Of a DNA stretch of 64,000 nt, positions 13,201 through 24,358 are shown in pieces. A program made the position numbers and the translations under genes. Source of the DNA: Pohlia nutans (Eukaryota > Streptophyta > Bryopsida > Bryales > Mniaceae); the NCBI GenBank assembly GCA_022496805.1, contig CM040088.1, positions 22,413,001 through 22,477,000 of the forward strand, in the 5' to 3' direction. The notes under the pieces were generated by a model. That model saw nothing but the letters and a program-made list of their open reading frames with translations, had not been told where the DNA came from and did not search any database. Every line of letters starts with the position of its first letter. The stretch's first letter is position 1.

Positions 13201-13733
13201 TTCATGTATAAAATGAGTTTGTGAACCGTATATGAATAGGGTTTTTGTTTTTGCTTAAAAATTCCATATAAAATCAAAGATAGTTCAAAAAATTGTGCAA
13301 AAAATGTATATGAAAAACATCAATAATCTTATTTGACATTTAGACTTGATAGGAGAAGAGTTCAAATAGATGGCACTTCAGGAGTTGTAATCTAAAACTC
13401 TCATTGTATGCTTTACAGTATACAAAGTTTATGAGGATGTTCACTATTAAATTTGATTGTCTATACAATTGAAATTTAATCATAATATCTCAACAATTTT
13501 AAAATGGCGTACATTCTCAAACAAGTCTTGAAAACCTTGCGTTCTCAAAAACAATCATGGCCCCTAATTGGTTAAGAAAAATATTGTAAAGATATGATGA
13601 TTGAGTTTACTAATTACAACCCAAATTGTGGATTTAAACTATATATAATGTGCTTTTAAATCTAAAAAAAAACCAATACAATATTGACGTTCCAAAGTTT
13701 GCAATATTTTTGGGAGCCTAGCATGCAAAATAT
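10263..13733. other. AT-rich intergenic DNA with one MITE copy
   Basis: No gene is supported. Short plus-strand frames such as 11260-11472 are AT-rich and lack motifs. A possible TTAA end occurs at 11766 (TTAACTCTTTGAAGACC) and another at 12972, but their termini do not match well enough to pair. The 12704-12958 MITE copy is listed separately. Confidence 0.5.
12704..12958 (-). mobile_element. MITE, reverse copy of the 8757-9195 family
   Basis: Matches the ends of the 8757-9195 element in reverse: TGTATTTTTTGAGTATC near 12722 and GTTGTTACGTAA..TTTGGAAGTGATC near 12920-12950. It is shorter than the other copy, so one of them has an internal indel. Ends are approximate. Confidence 0.5.
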
Positions 13734-13882
13734 CACTAGTAAAAAACATTGTTTGAGATAACATAGAAATGTCACATTGAATGCCAATATCATGAATAAA
13801 CATGATAACGTGAAAATTGTGTTTTCATGTTTATCCATAACGCATTCAATGTGGCATTTCCGTGTTATCTCTACTAGTGTAT
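13731..13882. mobile_element. CACTA-type MITE, copy 1 (TSD TAT)
   Basis: A 146-bp element (13734-13879) begins CACTAGTA and ends TACTAGTG, flanked by a 3-bp duplication TAT. The repeat extends far inward (GAGATAACA, GAAATG, CACATTGAATG), so it can fold into a long hairpin. CACTA termini with 3-bp duplications define the CACTA (En/Spm) superfamily. Confidence 0.75.
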
Positions 13883-13941
13883 TTTCAACTGAAACTTGCC
13901 ATCTGCCTAGCAGTATTTTTCAACATGAAGGTGGAACTAGA

Positions 13942-14178
13942 TTAACCCCTAAAGGACTAAGGATTCATGGTTTTAAAATGAAAATTCAATTGATCATATT
14001 GTGAAAAATAAAATTCAGATGAGCTTGAATTTCATATCACTAGAATCAATGAAGAACAATGCATATGTTGGCCAAAAAACAAACACATTTGAACAAAAGA
14101 ACGCTCACATAGAACCCAACCAACACTGCTAAAAGAAGATGACGCCCAATTCAGGCTTCTTGGTCCTTTAGGGGTTAA
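13942..14178. mobile_element. piggyBac-like element, copy 4
   Basis: TTAA at 13942-13945 and 14175-14178 enclose 229 bp. Termini read CCCCTAAAGGACTAAG and, inward from the right, CCCCTAAAGGACCAAG. It belongs to the same subfamily as 40007-40247: both share GGATTCATGGTTTT near the left end and AGGCTTCTTGGTCC-like text near the right. Non-coding. Confidence 0.8.
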
Positions 14179-14407
14179 CCCCTAAACGTCTGAACGTGCC
14201 TTTGCGGCCAGTAGAATACGTTGTATTTTGATTGTATTTGGAATGAATCCACACCTCTAATGGGTTTGAGGTCAAAAGAGAAGTTGAAATTTAGATCAAT
14301 GTGGTTCTAACGAGCTACTGAGATCCCAATTTAGAGTTTCTTGTTGGTAAAAAATCCCAATTATACGACAACGTATATACTATCCCCATGGGACATTTAG
14401 GGGTTAA
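14175..14407. mobile_element. piggyBac-like element, copy 5, abutting copy 4
   Basis: This element shares the TTAA at 14175-14178 with copy 4 and ends at the TTAA at 14404-14407. Its 225 bp start CCCCTAAACGTC and end, inward, CCCCTAAATGTC. Two different TTAA elements thus sit head to tail on a single shared target site. Confidence 0.75.
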
Positions 14408-15197
14408 ACTTAATGGTTCTTTGGTTGAGGAAAACTCAACTAGATTATGTTTTAGATTCTCCCTAAAATGTACCACGTATGAAGAGTTGGAGTGAGCTTC
14501 AGTGATGAATATCATGCCGGGTTACATGAAGGGGGTGAGCACAACAAATCGTTGTCTGCCTCAATTCTAGATTTAAAAGCTGGGTAATGTCAGCTTTCTG
14601 ACTGCTAATACTTGCATAAGTATTTTGCGTATCTCGAAGTTGAGCAATGAGCACTATGACCTTGCCTTTAAAGGTGAGTATAAAGACCATGCAACAATTA
14701 ACTCATAGATGTTCATGTCAACATGTTGAATGTCTCTGTGGGTACAACTCATTGTTTGGATTCTTGGCATTGTATTAATATTCAGAGATGCTCTAAATGA
14801 CCATGTATTAAGGCTAATTGATCTCATCAATAAATCTGCGGCAAGATTACTCGATGCAATCATGCATCTAACAAGTGTTGTTATTTGGTAATATCAGTCC
14901 ATTATGGCCCCAAGGGAAGGTCAACTTTAATTTTGAAGCAACAGCCTGCAGCCCTGCCCTGTTGGTAAAAGTAATTATTCAGTTTTGCACCATCCTGGCT
15001 TTCAAACATTCTTTACCTCCTCTTGTGGCTGGTTGGCTTGTATTGTGCCAAAATTTCGTTTCATTTGTTTAAAAATAAATAAATAAATTCTTTACCAGCC
15101 CCATTACTAGCCCCATTGTTTCACGTTTGGGAATCAGCATCATAGGCCATAATCATTTTAGGAATGGAGAATCAAATCCATCTTTAGCTAAAGATGG

Positions 15198-15365
15198 CTT
15201 CACTAGTAAAAATCTTGTCCAATGAGACATGTCCTTAATGACTACATGTCTGTTGTGACATGTCTTTAGTAACTCAAAATTGATTTTGAGTCACTAAAGA
15301 CATGTTACAACAGACATTTAGTTATTAAAAACATGTCCCATTGAACAATATCTCTACTAGTGCTT
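15198..15365. mobile_element. CACTA-type MITE, copy 2 (TSD CTT)
   Basis: 162 bp (15201-15362) run from CACTAGTAAAAAT to TCTCTACTAGTG and are flanked by CTT on both sides. Almost the whole element is self-complementary (TTGTCCAATG, GACATGTC, TAGTAACTCAAAAT with their complements), so it forms a near-perfect hairpin. Confidence 0.75.
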
Positions 15366-15825
15366 GGTAGCTCAACAAACTTAAAAAAAAAAAAAAAAAT
15401 TCTACATATTCCACATCATCAATTTCATGTTCAAAAGGTTGTGTTGCTTTACTAGCTAAAGAATGTTATGAGTTGCATACCATTTTTTCAAGTTCCATTC
15501 TACAGCAATGGAATTTGTTATATTTGTGTAATAAATTATGAATAGAAAGTCCCATTCTATAGGTGCAATCTGGGGCATGCCCGCCCTACCACTAAATTTT
15601 GTTATGAATTTGAAGAGTGGATGAATTCAATACCCATATTTAGGAAGGGTGTGAGAGTCAGTGAAAATGAGTATGTATTCAATGACTCTCCATACGTCCC
15701 TCTATAACTATGAAAAAAGAGAACTACCTCTCTGCTTTTAACTTATTACAATTTTAAATTTAAGTAATTTTTTTCTTTCCATTTAAAAATATTCAAATTT
15801 TGTTTATTTATTTTTGTGATACTCA
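15366..15825. other. Intergenic DNA, nothing recognised
   Basis: AT-rich sequence with a poly-A run near 15380. No open frame, terminal repeat or motif was identified. Confidence 0.4.
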
Positions 15826-15829
15826 GGGC

Positions 15830-16275
15830 CTCTTTACACTAAAGACGAGAAGCCGTGAGGAGAGAAATTTCAGCCAATGGGAGGCCTAAAAACCGAGAAG
15901 ACCAAAGAATGTCACTTTACACTCGAAATTTTCAGTCCAAGGGACGGAAGGAGGAGAAAATGACATGGACAACACTTTTGTCTTTCGTGGCAACAAAAGT
16001 GCACATTTTTCAAGGCCTCCGGATTTTGCGTCAAGCCCACCTCAAGAGGTGGGTTTAACGCAAAATCAAGGGGGCCATTTGGCCAAAATTCTCACAACCA
16101 ATCATTTTTATTTTTTAAGAAATATGTAAGAACTTTATTTTTTTAAATCAACACTTTATTTTGTGGCCCCTTCTCACTTTACACTATATCCAAAGGCCGT
16201 CAAGTTCAAAGGTTGGCTTCTCAAGGATGAGCCATGGCCCTTGTGAGGTTTTTTCCACGGCTTCTCGCCTTACAT
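15830..16275. mobile_element. Probable MITE with GAGAAGCCGTG termini
   Basis: Left text GACGAGAAGCCGTG (about 15844) and right text CCACGGCTTCTCGCC (about 16255) form a terminal inverted repeat. The words TTTACACT and GGCC recur inside, as does an internal hairpin CCCACCTC..GAGGTGGG. I could not determine a target duplication, so the superfamily is unassigned. Confidence 0.5.
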
Positions 16276-16399
16276 AATCTATTCAGTTAAAACTTGGAAT
16301 AAATTAAAATTAAAATAATGAAAATTAGAGAATCAAGATATAGAAGATTTCTACATAATTTTAAAAATAAAATACCATTTTAATATACTAGTACCATTG

Positions 16400-16735
16400 A
16401 TTAAGATATCTGATGTTTAAAAGAATAACTATTTTTGAATTAAAAATGCATTTTATAAATTACAACAATATGATTGTATTATCAAATTTTGAACAAAGAA
16501 TTGTTTGTTTTGGCCCTTCAAACTATTGACCAAAAAACTACTTTTTTACACTATATTCTCAACTTTTGTGCAAAAAAGTTGAAAAAGTAGTTTTTTGGTT
16601 AATTATTTGAAGGGTCTAATCAAACAAGTTTTTGTTCAAATTTTGAGAATACACTCACATTATTGTAATCTATGAACAATATTTTTTAGTTTCTGTTTTT
16701 AAAAATTAATTAATTTTTAACATCAAATCACAAAA
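16400..16735. repeat. Long fold-back (hairpin) repeat
   Basis: An inverted repeat with arms of more than 100 bp meets at a short loop near 16555-16575. The inner part (CAAAAAACTACTTTTT with its complement) is nearly perfect and the outer arm (TGATGTTTAAAA with TTTTTAACATCA) is diverged. A fold-back element or old MITE is likely; no target duplication was fixed. Confidence 0.6.
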
Positions 16736-17591
16736 TCATAGATAATAACATGTTAAAATTTTGTTCCTTTCAATTATCTATCATTAAAGTCTAAGTTAAC
16801 TTTATTTTTAAATGATTTATATCAAAAATAATTTTACATTAGATTTTTATTAAATAAAGTAGACTAGCTCAGTGAATGATCAATTTAGCTTGCTTCCACC
16901 CATGTATGATAGATGTATGGCCAAAAAGTGGGAGACTACATTGTTCTCTTCGAATTCCAATCTTCTAAAATGTCTCAATTTCTTGGCGGACTGTTCAAAT
17001 TCTATCAAATAAGTAGTGTGAGGTCTTTGGTGTATCTTGATAATAATTCAAATCAAAATATTGTAAGATCATGAAGCCAATTATGCAACAATTATAAAAT
17101 CATAAAGTCTATATTCTTCATAATGAAACTACTCTACACATTTTAATTCAATTAGTGTAAAAAGATACTACGGAGTAATTGTTATATATTGCATTTTCTA
17201 TTAGAAACATTTATATTTATGTTTATTTAGTTTCTACTAGAAGAAGAAAGGAGCAGCATTCTTGTCTTAAATCATTGATGTTTTGAAAAATAATTATACT
17301 TTTAGAAAAGAAAAAGGAATTATTGGATAATTAGTGCAACTCACAATATCCCAAAGTCCCTTTTTTCCTTGCATTTTTACAATCAAGGATGTGATTGATG
17401 TTGAATTTCACTCCTAAACACATTTAACCACTAAAAGACAAAGAGGCGCCTACATGGATTTCATTTTCTTCAAATTTATTCCATACTAACGAACCTACAC
17501 AATGTTCTTCACTTACATTATCTTCTTTTTTTTGGCTTGAATTTTTAATCTTAAAACTATGAATCTTTGGTCCTATAAGGTTTACTAAGGT

Positions 17592-17742
17592 ACATACTAG
17601 TAGAAAATCCTTATTTGGACACCAAAGAATAATATCAAAGCATAGTTCCTAAGGCCCATATTGGCACGAAGCTAGTACCTTCAACACCATGCTCTGACAC
17701 TATTCCTTGGTGTCCAAAATACCACCCATTCTATTAGTGACA
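17592..17742. mobile_element. CACTA-type MITE, copy 3 (TSD ACA)
   Basis: 145 bp (17595-17739) start TACTAGTAGAAAATCC and end TTCTATTAGTG, flanked by ACA. Inner arms read TTGGACACCAA and its complement. It shares internal text (AAGGCCCATATTGGCAC) with the element at 21272-21431, so both belong to one family. Confidence 0.7.
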
Positions 17743-17773
17743 CCATTGCGTTTGAATATGTAGCACATTTTGA

Positions 17774-17971
17774 TACTCCCTTTGTTCCAAAAATAAAAAG
17801 CACCTCTAAGATCACAAATACATAAATAAATCAATCTGGTGAGCCATGGCGTCATTGGTTAATTAATGCAATGTGGCACAATCGGCGAGCAGAATAAGCA
17901 AAGAGTCATTTTATTACGGAACAAAAAAATATGTTCCCACATACTTTTTATTTCAAACTCATATTTGAGTA
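17774..17971. mobile_element. Stowaway-type MITE, copy 1
   Basis: TA at 17774-17775 is followed by CTCCCTTTGTTCCAAAAA, and the element ends TTTGAG before TA at 17970-17971. CTCCCTCCGT-like ends with TA duplication are typical of Stowaway (Tc1/mariner) MITEs. Its interior is an inverted relative of the element at 33290-33576, sharing TTAATTAATGCA, CAGAATAAG and the FR-like block around GGAACA. Confidence 0.7.
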
Positions 17972-18068
17972 CATTGTCATATTTCAGTGCATGAGACGGA
18001 TCATATGAACAATAGTATACATACAGTATGTGACTGTAGAGTGTAACCACACTATTTGAATATCGTAT

Positions 18069-18341
18069 TTGAGCAACAAGAGATGGTATACAAGTTTCGA
18101 TGAACATGATAAACAACAATATCCTTTGAATAGCAGTGCCTGGGCGGCGCGATTTGAGCCAATGTGGAAACAAGCCTGGAGATACTACAGTGTAAAATTC
18201 GGAGAACAACATTGGGCTATGGTGAAAGCATATACTGAGGTATTTGTTTCACTGGGTCAACTACATGAATGTAGTGACCCAGGCAGAATGCATATACAAA
18301 CAAGAAAAGGTCAAAAGGCACTGAATGGAGGAAGGCAATGA
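18069..18341 (+). CDS. Hypothetical open frame, possibly a gene fragment
   Basis: The 90-codon frame starts with TTG, not ATG, and a TGA lies just upstream. Its translation is rich in W, Y and F (for example AWAARFEPMWKQAWRYY), unlike the K/N/I-rich noise frames around it. That suggests a remnant of a real coding exon. I recognise no domain and see no clear splice signals. It could also be chance. Confidence 0.25.
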   Translation: MSNKRWYTSFDEHDKQQYPLNSSAWAARFEPMWKQAWRYYSVKFGEQHWAMVKAYTEVFVSLGQLHECSDPGRMHIQTRKGQKALNGGRQ

Positions 18342-18594
18342 AGGCAGTGAAGGAGATATCCCTGGCTTGTAAAAGAGAAAACCAGGATATGAGATTCTAT
18401 AGCATCATATTTTTCTTTTCTTGGGCGAAATAGTGCCAGATTGTACCAGGGAAAAAATAAAAAATAATGGATGAAATTGCCAGATTTTGGATGAAAACTG
18501 AATTATGAATATGTGATATCTTCTAATGTGATATTTTCTGTCCAATACGTGGATGAATGTTGAAATATGGAGCGCCACTATAACATTTAGGACT

Positions 18595-18955
18595 GCTTTA
18601 TATTAGGAGTCGGGCCCAAACTGATGTGCAAATGGGATGGAAATCCTTGCTTCTCATTGGTCGAATGCCCAACCCCTTTACATTAGGAGTCGAGCTCAAT
18701 GCAACCAAAACATAATTTTCCATTAAAACTGACAAGCTCTTACACGGGCCTAACTCAATTCATTGGTCCACCAAATAAGGAATCCCAAACTTTAGCCTTG
18801 GGCCCGAGTGCACATTTCATTTAAAAAAAAATGTAATCTTATTAATATATTGAGTGCTTGAGGCCGGGCCTAAAGCTGATATGGGCCTGATTTTTTTTAA
18901 TTTTTTAGTTTGCATTGGGCCCAAAAATGACGGGCCCGACTCCTAAGTGTAAAGC
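18595..18955. mobile_element. Probable MITE with AGGAGTCGGGCCC termini
   Basis: GCTTTATATTAGGAGTCGGG at 18595 is mirrored by CCCGACTCCTAAGTGTAAAG ending at 18955. An internal degenerate copy (TTTACATTAGGAGTCGAGC) lies near 18675. The target duplication is not clear and the superfamily is unassigned. Confidence 0.5.
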
Positions 18956-20433
18956 GTCTTTTAAGATAGAAATACCATGAACGGTGAAAATAAGGAGTTT
19001 TGCATACTAGAAACAAGAGTTTGTTCAAGGACTTAATTTTCCTAAATGGAGTAAAAGAAATCATGATGAGGCAAACGGTGATTTCATATTTTAAACCCTT
19101 GTAGATATTTTTTCTACAATTTTTCAAAGTGGAAAGTTTGTCAAATCCTCTAGTGGTTATATAGGCTCATCTTAAACAGTTACTAAGGCTGATCTTAAAT
19201 CAATAATGGGTTGACCCACCATTCTACCTAAAATAGAGCAAAATGCAAGAAACCGATTGGTTGGTATGATTTTCCAAAAAACCGTTTAAAGTCACTCACT
19301 TCTTCATTTCAACGGCAGTCTATTGCACCACTCCATGTCAAGTAACCGTTTATGGTATTTCTACCTTAGTTTGTATCGCCACTTTGGCACTTCATGAAAA
19401 ATGAAAAACTTACTTCCTATATATAGTTGTATATATAGTTGCAACCATGGTGTCTATAACACCCTCTAATTTTTGTGATTTTCCAATGTTTTTTTCTTAC
19501 CGAAAAGATATTTCTCAAAAGTCACACTATTTTTGGAGGGGGTACCCATATCAGGCCATCACCCAGTAAGTAAATTTTTTTTTCCATTTTCTTCTTTCCG
19601 GAGTCCTGTGCATACAACAGTGCGGTTTGCTGAACCTTATCTCTAGGAAAGAAGAAATCAATGAAATGCGAAAAGGAGGAGAATATTGAGAACAGGGCTA
19701 GTGCAGCAAAAGGGGAATCTTTTGGCAGCATGGAAGGCAAGATCCAAACCAGGGACGGATTGGTGATTTATTGCTAGCCAAAACAATTGGTCCCCCCAAA
19801 CCCACAAAAAAGTAGGAAAAGTCTCCCTTCGGGACAGGGATTATTAGTGACGTCCTTGCATTGGCCAGTGAATGGAATTCCCCCTTCAATTAGGGTTCCG
19901 GCCCTAGCTCCCTCCCCTTTGATTCCCTTGGTAATTGGAGTTGAGAACTCCATTATTCCCCGCCTTTTTTGAACCCAAAAAACAACCCAAAAATTAAATA
20001 AAATTATGTTATTCCTTTTATTTTATTTTATTATTCCTTGGGTTTATGAACTACAACTTTGACCCAGTTGCAACAAATTCCAAGATCCCTGGGCCTAAGG
20101 CCATCTGGCCAGTTTTATCATAACCCTTTTGTCCGTCCATGGCCCTACTGTAATTCTTCCCCTCTATGGCCCATTTCATTGCCGGTGTGGGGTAACCAGT
20201 TAGTACACCAAACGTACTGTGAGTGGCTGTTCAATTGCAGTGGGTGAAAAATTAATGTGGCCCACAACAATTATGTCCAAGGAAATTGTAAGCTACTTTG
20301 AAGCTTCCAGGGTGGACAAAAGTGCAATCAATTGTTCTACATTGAAATAGAAATTTTCACTCAAAGTACTACTACTACACGTAAATGAATTCAGACACGG
20401 TCTTTATACAAACACCCAGACATGTTCACTACA
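18956..20433. other. Intergenic DNA, no gene seen
   Basis: Moderately less AT-rich between about 19500 and 20260, but no open frame there carries a motif. The text GAAATAGAAATTTTCACT..CGGTCTTTATA at 20343-20430 recurs diverged at 20790-20860, so the two MITE-like elements between them sit inside a duplicated segment. Confidence 0.4.
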
Positions 20434-20561
20434 GTAGTGCAAAGGGCTTCCTATTTCACCAAAAATGATCACCGAAAATTGTCCAATCCCACCAAAGATC
20501 TAAATTTTTTGGTGAAATTGAACACTTTTTTTTGGGTGGAATAAGGTGCCCTTTGCACTAC
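20434..20561. mobile_element. Small palindromic MITE, GTAGTGCAAAGGG ends
   Basis: GTAGTGCAAAGGG at 20434-20446 is repeated inverted at 20549-20561; the arms continue with CCTATT and AATAAGG. The target duplication is not resolved, in part because another element (20556-20780) begins at its right end. Confidence 0.5.
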
Positions 20562-20780
20562 ACTAATTATCCCATTTAGTGAGGACAAGTTTACAATGCG
20601 TCATATAGGAGATTAGTGAAGGTGATACTAAATATCATTATGATGTAAAATTAGCGTGATATGAAGATTTCAGCCACTCAGCAAAAAATTCAACCTTCAC
20701 TAATTTTGAAATTTGGCAAAATATTTGGCATGTCTTGGGGATTAGTATCACACATAGTAAATGGGATAATAAGTGTAGTG
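20556..20780. mobile_element. Palindromic MITE, CACTACACTWATTATCCC ends
   Basis: CACTACACTAATTATCCCAT at the left is mirrored at 20753-20780 with one mismatch, and the inner arms (GATTAGTGAAGGTGATACTAA) are also complementary. It overlaps the end of the previous element by a few bases. CACTA ancestry is possible, but the 3-bp duplication is not visible. Confidence 0.5.
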
Positions 20781-21268
20781 ATTCTATAGTGAAATAGAAA
20801 TTTTCACTTAAGATTAGTACACATAATTCAAACATGGTCCTTATATAGACACCAAGACAATCTTCAGTGATGAGTATATACTAAATTTGAGAATGTATGT
20901 AATATTAATATCATAATTTGTGTTTGACTTAAGGCCATTTACCCCAAAATAACTCAAATTCTTATAATTTTTTGCACGTAATGTTTACATACAATATACT
21001 CAATTGCCTAAGATTCTCCTTGTAATTGTTAACAAGAGTTTTATAAAAATTGTCCACTCTAACAGAACATATACTCAATTTTTAAAATGTCCAAATCAGG
21101 TGCTGTTAGTTTATTTTACCACTAGTAAAAGGTTAATATAATCTACCCTCCATAATATGACATGCCATAATATGACGATATTAATATTGTTTCAGCAATA
21201 CACATACAGTGACAAGTCATTTCTATCACTAATCCGTGTGTGCCACCTTAAAGTTAGAGCTTTTCAAA

Positions 21269-21434
21269 CATGTCAATATAGAGAGGGACGTTTGTACTTG
21301 GAGACCAGGGAATAATGCCAAAGCGTGGTACCCAAGGCCCATATTGGCACTAGCTTGATGCCAATGTGGACCTTGGGCATCACAATCCAACACTGTCCCT
21401 TGGGTACCCAAATACCCCTTTTCTTTTAGTGCAT
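21269..21434. mobile_element. Diverged CACTA-type MITE, copy 4 (TSD CAT)
   Basis: The interior shares AAGGCCCATATTGGCAC and CCTTGGGTACCCAAATA with copy 3 at 17595-17739. The right end reads TTTTAGTG and is followed by CAT; CAT also precedes the decayed left end at about 21272. The left terminus is too diverged to show CACTA clearly. Confidence 0.5.
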
Positions 21435-21575
21435 TTTTTGGGGGAAACAACAAGACATTTGATTGCTTTGAAAGAACATTTCTTCTAGTGCATTTGTTAG
21501 AGGAGTTCACTTTTATGTGCAATGATTTTTTTTATTTTTATCATAAAAAAGAAAAAGAAAAAAGAAAAAAATTAG

Positions 21576-21935
21576 ATCCGGAATGACCTTAAACTATCTA
21601 GGTGATAGCCAAGAGGTGGACTCTCCTTAGGAGTGTTGATTAGCACCAAAGAGGGCGGCAGTTCGATTCTTGTCGGATGCATGTCGTGAGGGCTAATACT
21701 TCCCTGCTTAATAGGAACCCCGAGTGTGATGGGGATTGCTCCCGGGCCTCATGTTATGGTGGGGTTGTTGCTCTTAGTTGGAAATTGATTAGGAGCTTTG
21801 GGTCTAATCCAAATACCGTAGGAAGAAAAATCCCCAAAAATCACATGCGGCAAGCACTGGAAATGTGCTCACTTCGTTCACAATGTGATGTTTGTAATCT
21901 GTTGTTGTGTAATGGAAATAAAGCATCTATTTGTT
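21576..21935 (+). mobile_element. tRNA-derived SINE, copy A
   Basis: The head contains a full RNA polymerase III A box, TAGCCAAGAGG (21606-21616), and 43 bp later a B box, AGTTCGATTCT (21660-21670). The body and the tail (GGAAATAAAGCATC, then A-rich repeats) recur in reverse orientation at 31096-31444 and 31512-31795. Three copies with shared head, body and tail define a SINE family. It ends in AAAAAAAATT units. Confidence 0.75.
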
Positions 21936-22190
21936 TTGGAAAAAAAATTAAAAAAATTAAAAAAATTCACTTGTGTCAAAAAAAGAAAGAAAGAAAAAGG
22001 CCCAATTGACACTAAATTTTAAATATATATAGATAAATATATTACTGTGGACTCTCGTAATTAGTGTGATCCACAGTTTGAATGGGAAGAGTAATCCTCT
22101 TATATTTTCCAAAGTCAGGAACATGAGGAAAAATCTGAGTTGGTGATCAGAGAAGACTCCAAAACTGAAGGTGGTTTGCTGAAAATCCGA
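21936..22190. other. SINE tail and short intergenic stretch
   Basis: Starts with the AT-rich tail of the SINE (repeated TTAAAAAAA units), then plain intergenic DNA leading into the GC-rich LAS leader. Nothing else seen. Confidence 0.4.
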
Positions 22191-24358
22191 CTGAATGATG
22201 AATAACTGCTGGAGAGTGAATGGTGGTGAGGATGCTAATTGGAGAGGCATGCAGGGGACTGGAGGCTATTGTGTCCAACAGGAATGGAGGTGGCTGCCAG
22301 GGCAAGAATCTGGTGACAAAAATACACTGACGGGCATCAGAAGTTTCTCACAAACGGGAGAGCGGGGGCAAAGCGCGTGCAAAGCAACGGCACATGCGTG
22401 GGGAGGTTCCAGTGCCCAGCCAGCGCCCGGGCTGCCGGGCAGGCCAGCCTTGATCCCGATTCCAACCGCCGCTGCCGCGCGCAGACGGCGGTCGGGCCAG
22501 GACCTGCGGCAGTGGAGCAGTAACTTAGCAGCCGCAGCCTCCTCCGTCACAAGACCGGGATCGGGATCGGGATCAGGGCCACAGACGCTGGAGAACAGAA
22601 CTGAAGGAAGTGTCGGCCCCCGATTCGACGGCCTCCATCATTATCACCAATTCACCACCACAATCCGTCGCTAGTTCGTTGTGGACGACTGACGGACGGA
22701 AAGCTAGACGACGCATGCAGGTACCGGTATCTGGCCGCCCGCCCAGCTCCCGGTCAGATAAGTTATACACCAACAGCAGTAGCAGGCAGAGCTTGTTCAT
22801 CGGGTGGGTTCCTTTGACCCTCTCCCGCACGTGTCGGTGCGCTCTTTGTGTCGTGAAACGCGGATGCACACCATCACTGCTTGTTGTTCATTGTTGCTGT
22901 TGTTGTTGTTGCAGAGGAGCCTGCGAGCTCTCGCAGCTTTGAATCAATTGCAGGGAGGCCTAGCTAGCTAGTTACTTCTTAGTTAGTTCGGCTTTGAGAT
23001 CATTTTTGGGGGAGTCGTCGTCGTCGTCGTCGTCGTCGTTGTTGTTTTTGAGGGTTACAGGATGGAGGGGATTAGAAGCAGTGGGCATTTCGAACTTAGG
23101 CGAAGACTACCGCGTGTTTCGTGCCGGTGCTGCTGGCCGGCATTAGTTGAGTGACCGAGTAGTCGCGTCCTGGGGAGTGGTGTTGTCGCAGCAGCGCCTC
23201 TTGCTTTTATTAGAAAGAGCTAGCGAGAGACAGTTGAGCGGTTGGGCGGTTTTTAGTCGTGACTCCCGGGTGCTAATCTGGTCTCGTGTTATCACCTTCG
23301 GTCCGCAATCAGGGAGCACCGCATTTCGGAAGAGTTCGTAGTGGGCTGGCTGACTCTTCTTTCTTTCTTTCTTAGTTTGGTTGCAACCAGAGACATCGAA
23401 AGTTGCCTCGTTTCCTAATGTCATGGGCGTAACGTGTTCGCAGAATTAGTGTTTGGGCATCACCTTGTTGTTGGTGGTTTCTCACAATTCAGTTAGCTAG
23501 CCTGGATTGATTCGTATCGTATTCGTCAAAATCCTTCCAAGTGTTGTCTTTAGAGGGACACATGCAAGGTCGGATTATTGTTCTTTACGAGTCCAGAGAC
23601 GCGTCTCTCTCTCTGGGCATTTCGCCCGCAGTGTAAAACCTCGCGTTACAGTGCACGCTCAGGCCGGCTTGCCCTGGTTGTTGTTCCACTAGAAGCCAAC
23701 CGACCGTCATTGAATAACATTGTATATTTGGAGTTCACTCGCAAGTTCCAGGTCGACGTCACTAAAGTGCACCGTTAGAGAGAATAATTAGAATTTTCTG
23801 GCTCCAGTACGACTTGGTCTCGTGTGTACGACGACTCTAAACCTGGACACCTTCGTTCCTTTGGTGAAGCAGTGGCTACAGGTTGTTGCTGTAGGCAGCC
23901 GGGATCGTAACGTACGTCGTGAATGGTAATCACAAATGCAAATCGTGCCTATCGCGATTGCTCGCAGGCTTATCACGGAGTACGGCCTGCCCTTCCAACC
24001 CGGCTGAGTTTTGAGTGCCACAAGGAGAATTGGGCTACTGTTGACTCCAAGTCGTGGTAAAAAGATGAACAACCGGCTCTTTATTCAAGCTACTGCGTGA
24101 TGTTCGGAAACGTAGCAGTGAACCCCTACCGACGACGCGAGTAAAGAGGATCGAAGTCGATGTCAGTGTCCAGGAGCATGATCAATGGCCACCAGCAGCA
24201 GCAGGAAAATAATTCGAGCAACGCCGAAGGTGGAACCGTGACGACGCAAGTATCGGACGGGGAGGGAGACAGAGCGAGTGTTACAGTGACAATTGAGCGC
24301 CGATGTACCCTGTGCAGAGACTGGAACGGGTTAGCCATCTCACCCTGCAGGTCCTGGG
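22191..24358 (+). promoter_or_regulatory. GC-rich putative promoter and long 5' leader of the LAS gene
   Basis: Base composition rises sharply near 22.2 kb and stays high into the LAS coding exon. Several ATG-started frames occur (for example 22195-22674, 22610-22942, 24160-24402) but none has a domain, so they are best read as upstream frames or chance. Microsatellites are present: TTG repeats near 22895 and a CGT/GTC repeat at about 23015-23040. A possible leader intron has donor CAG|GTACCG near 22718 and acceptor TTGTTGTTGCAG near 22912. The transcription start cannot be placed from sequence alone. Confidence 0.45.

Noticed and set aside
22195..22674. 159-codon frame upstream of LAS
   Set aside because: G/A/R/P-rich translation typical of GC-rich leader DNA, overlapping frames on both strands, no domain. 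Treated as leader.
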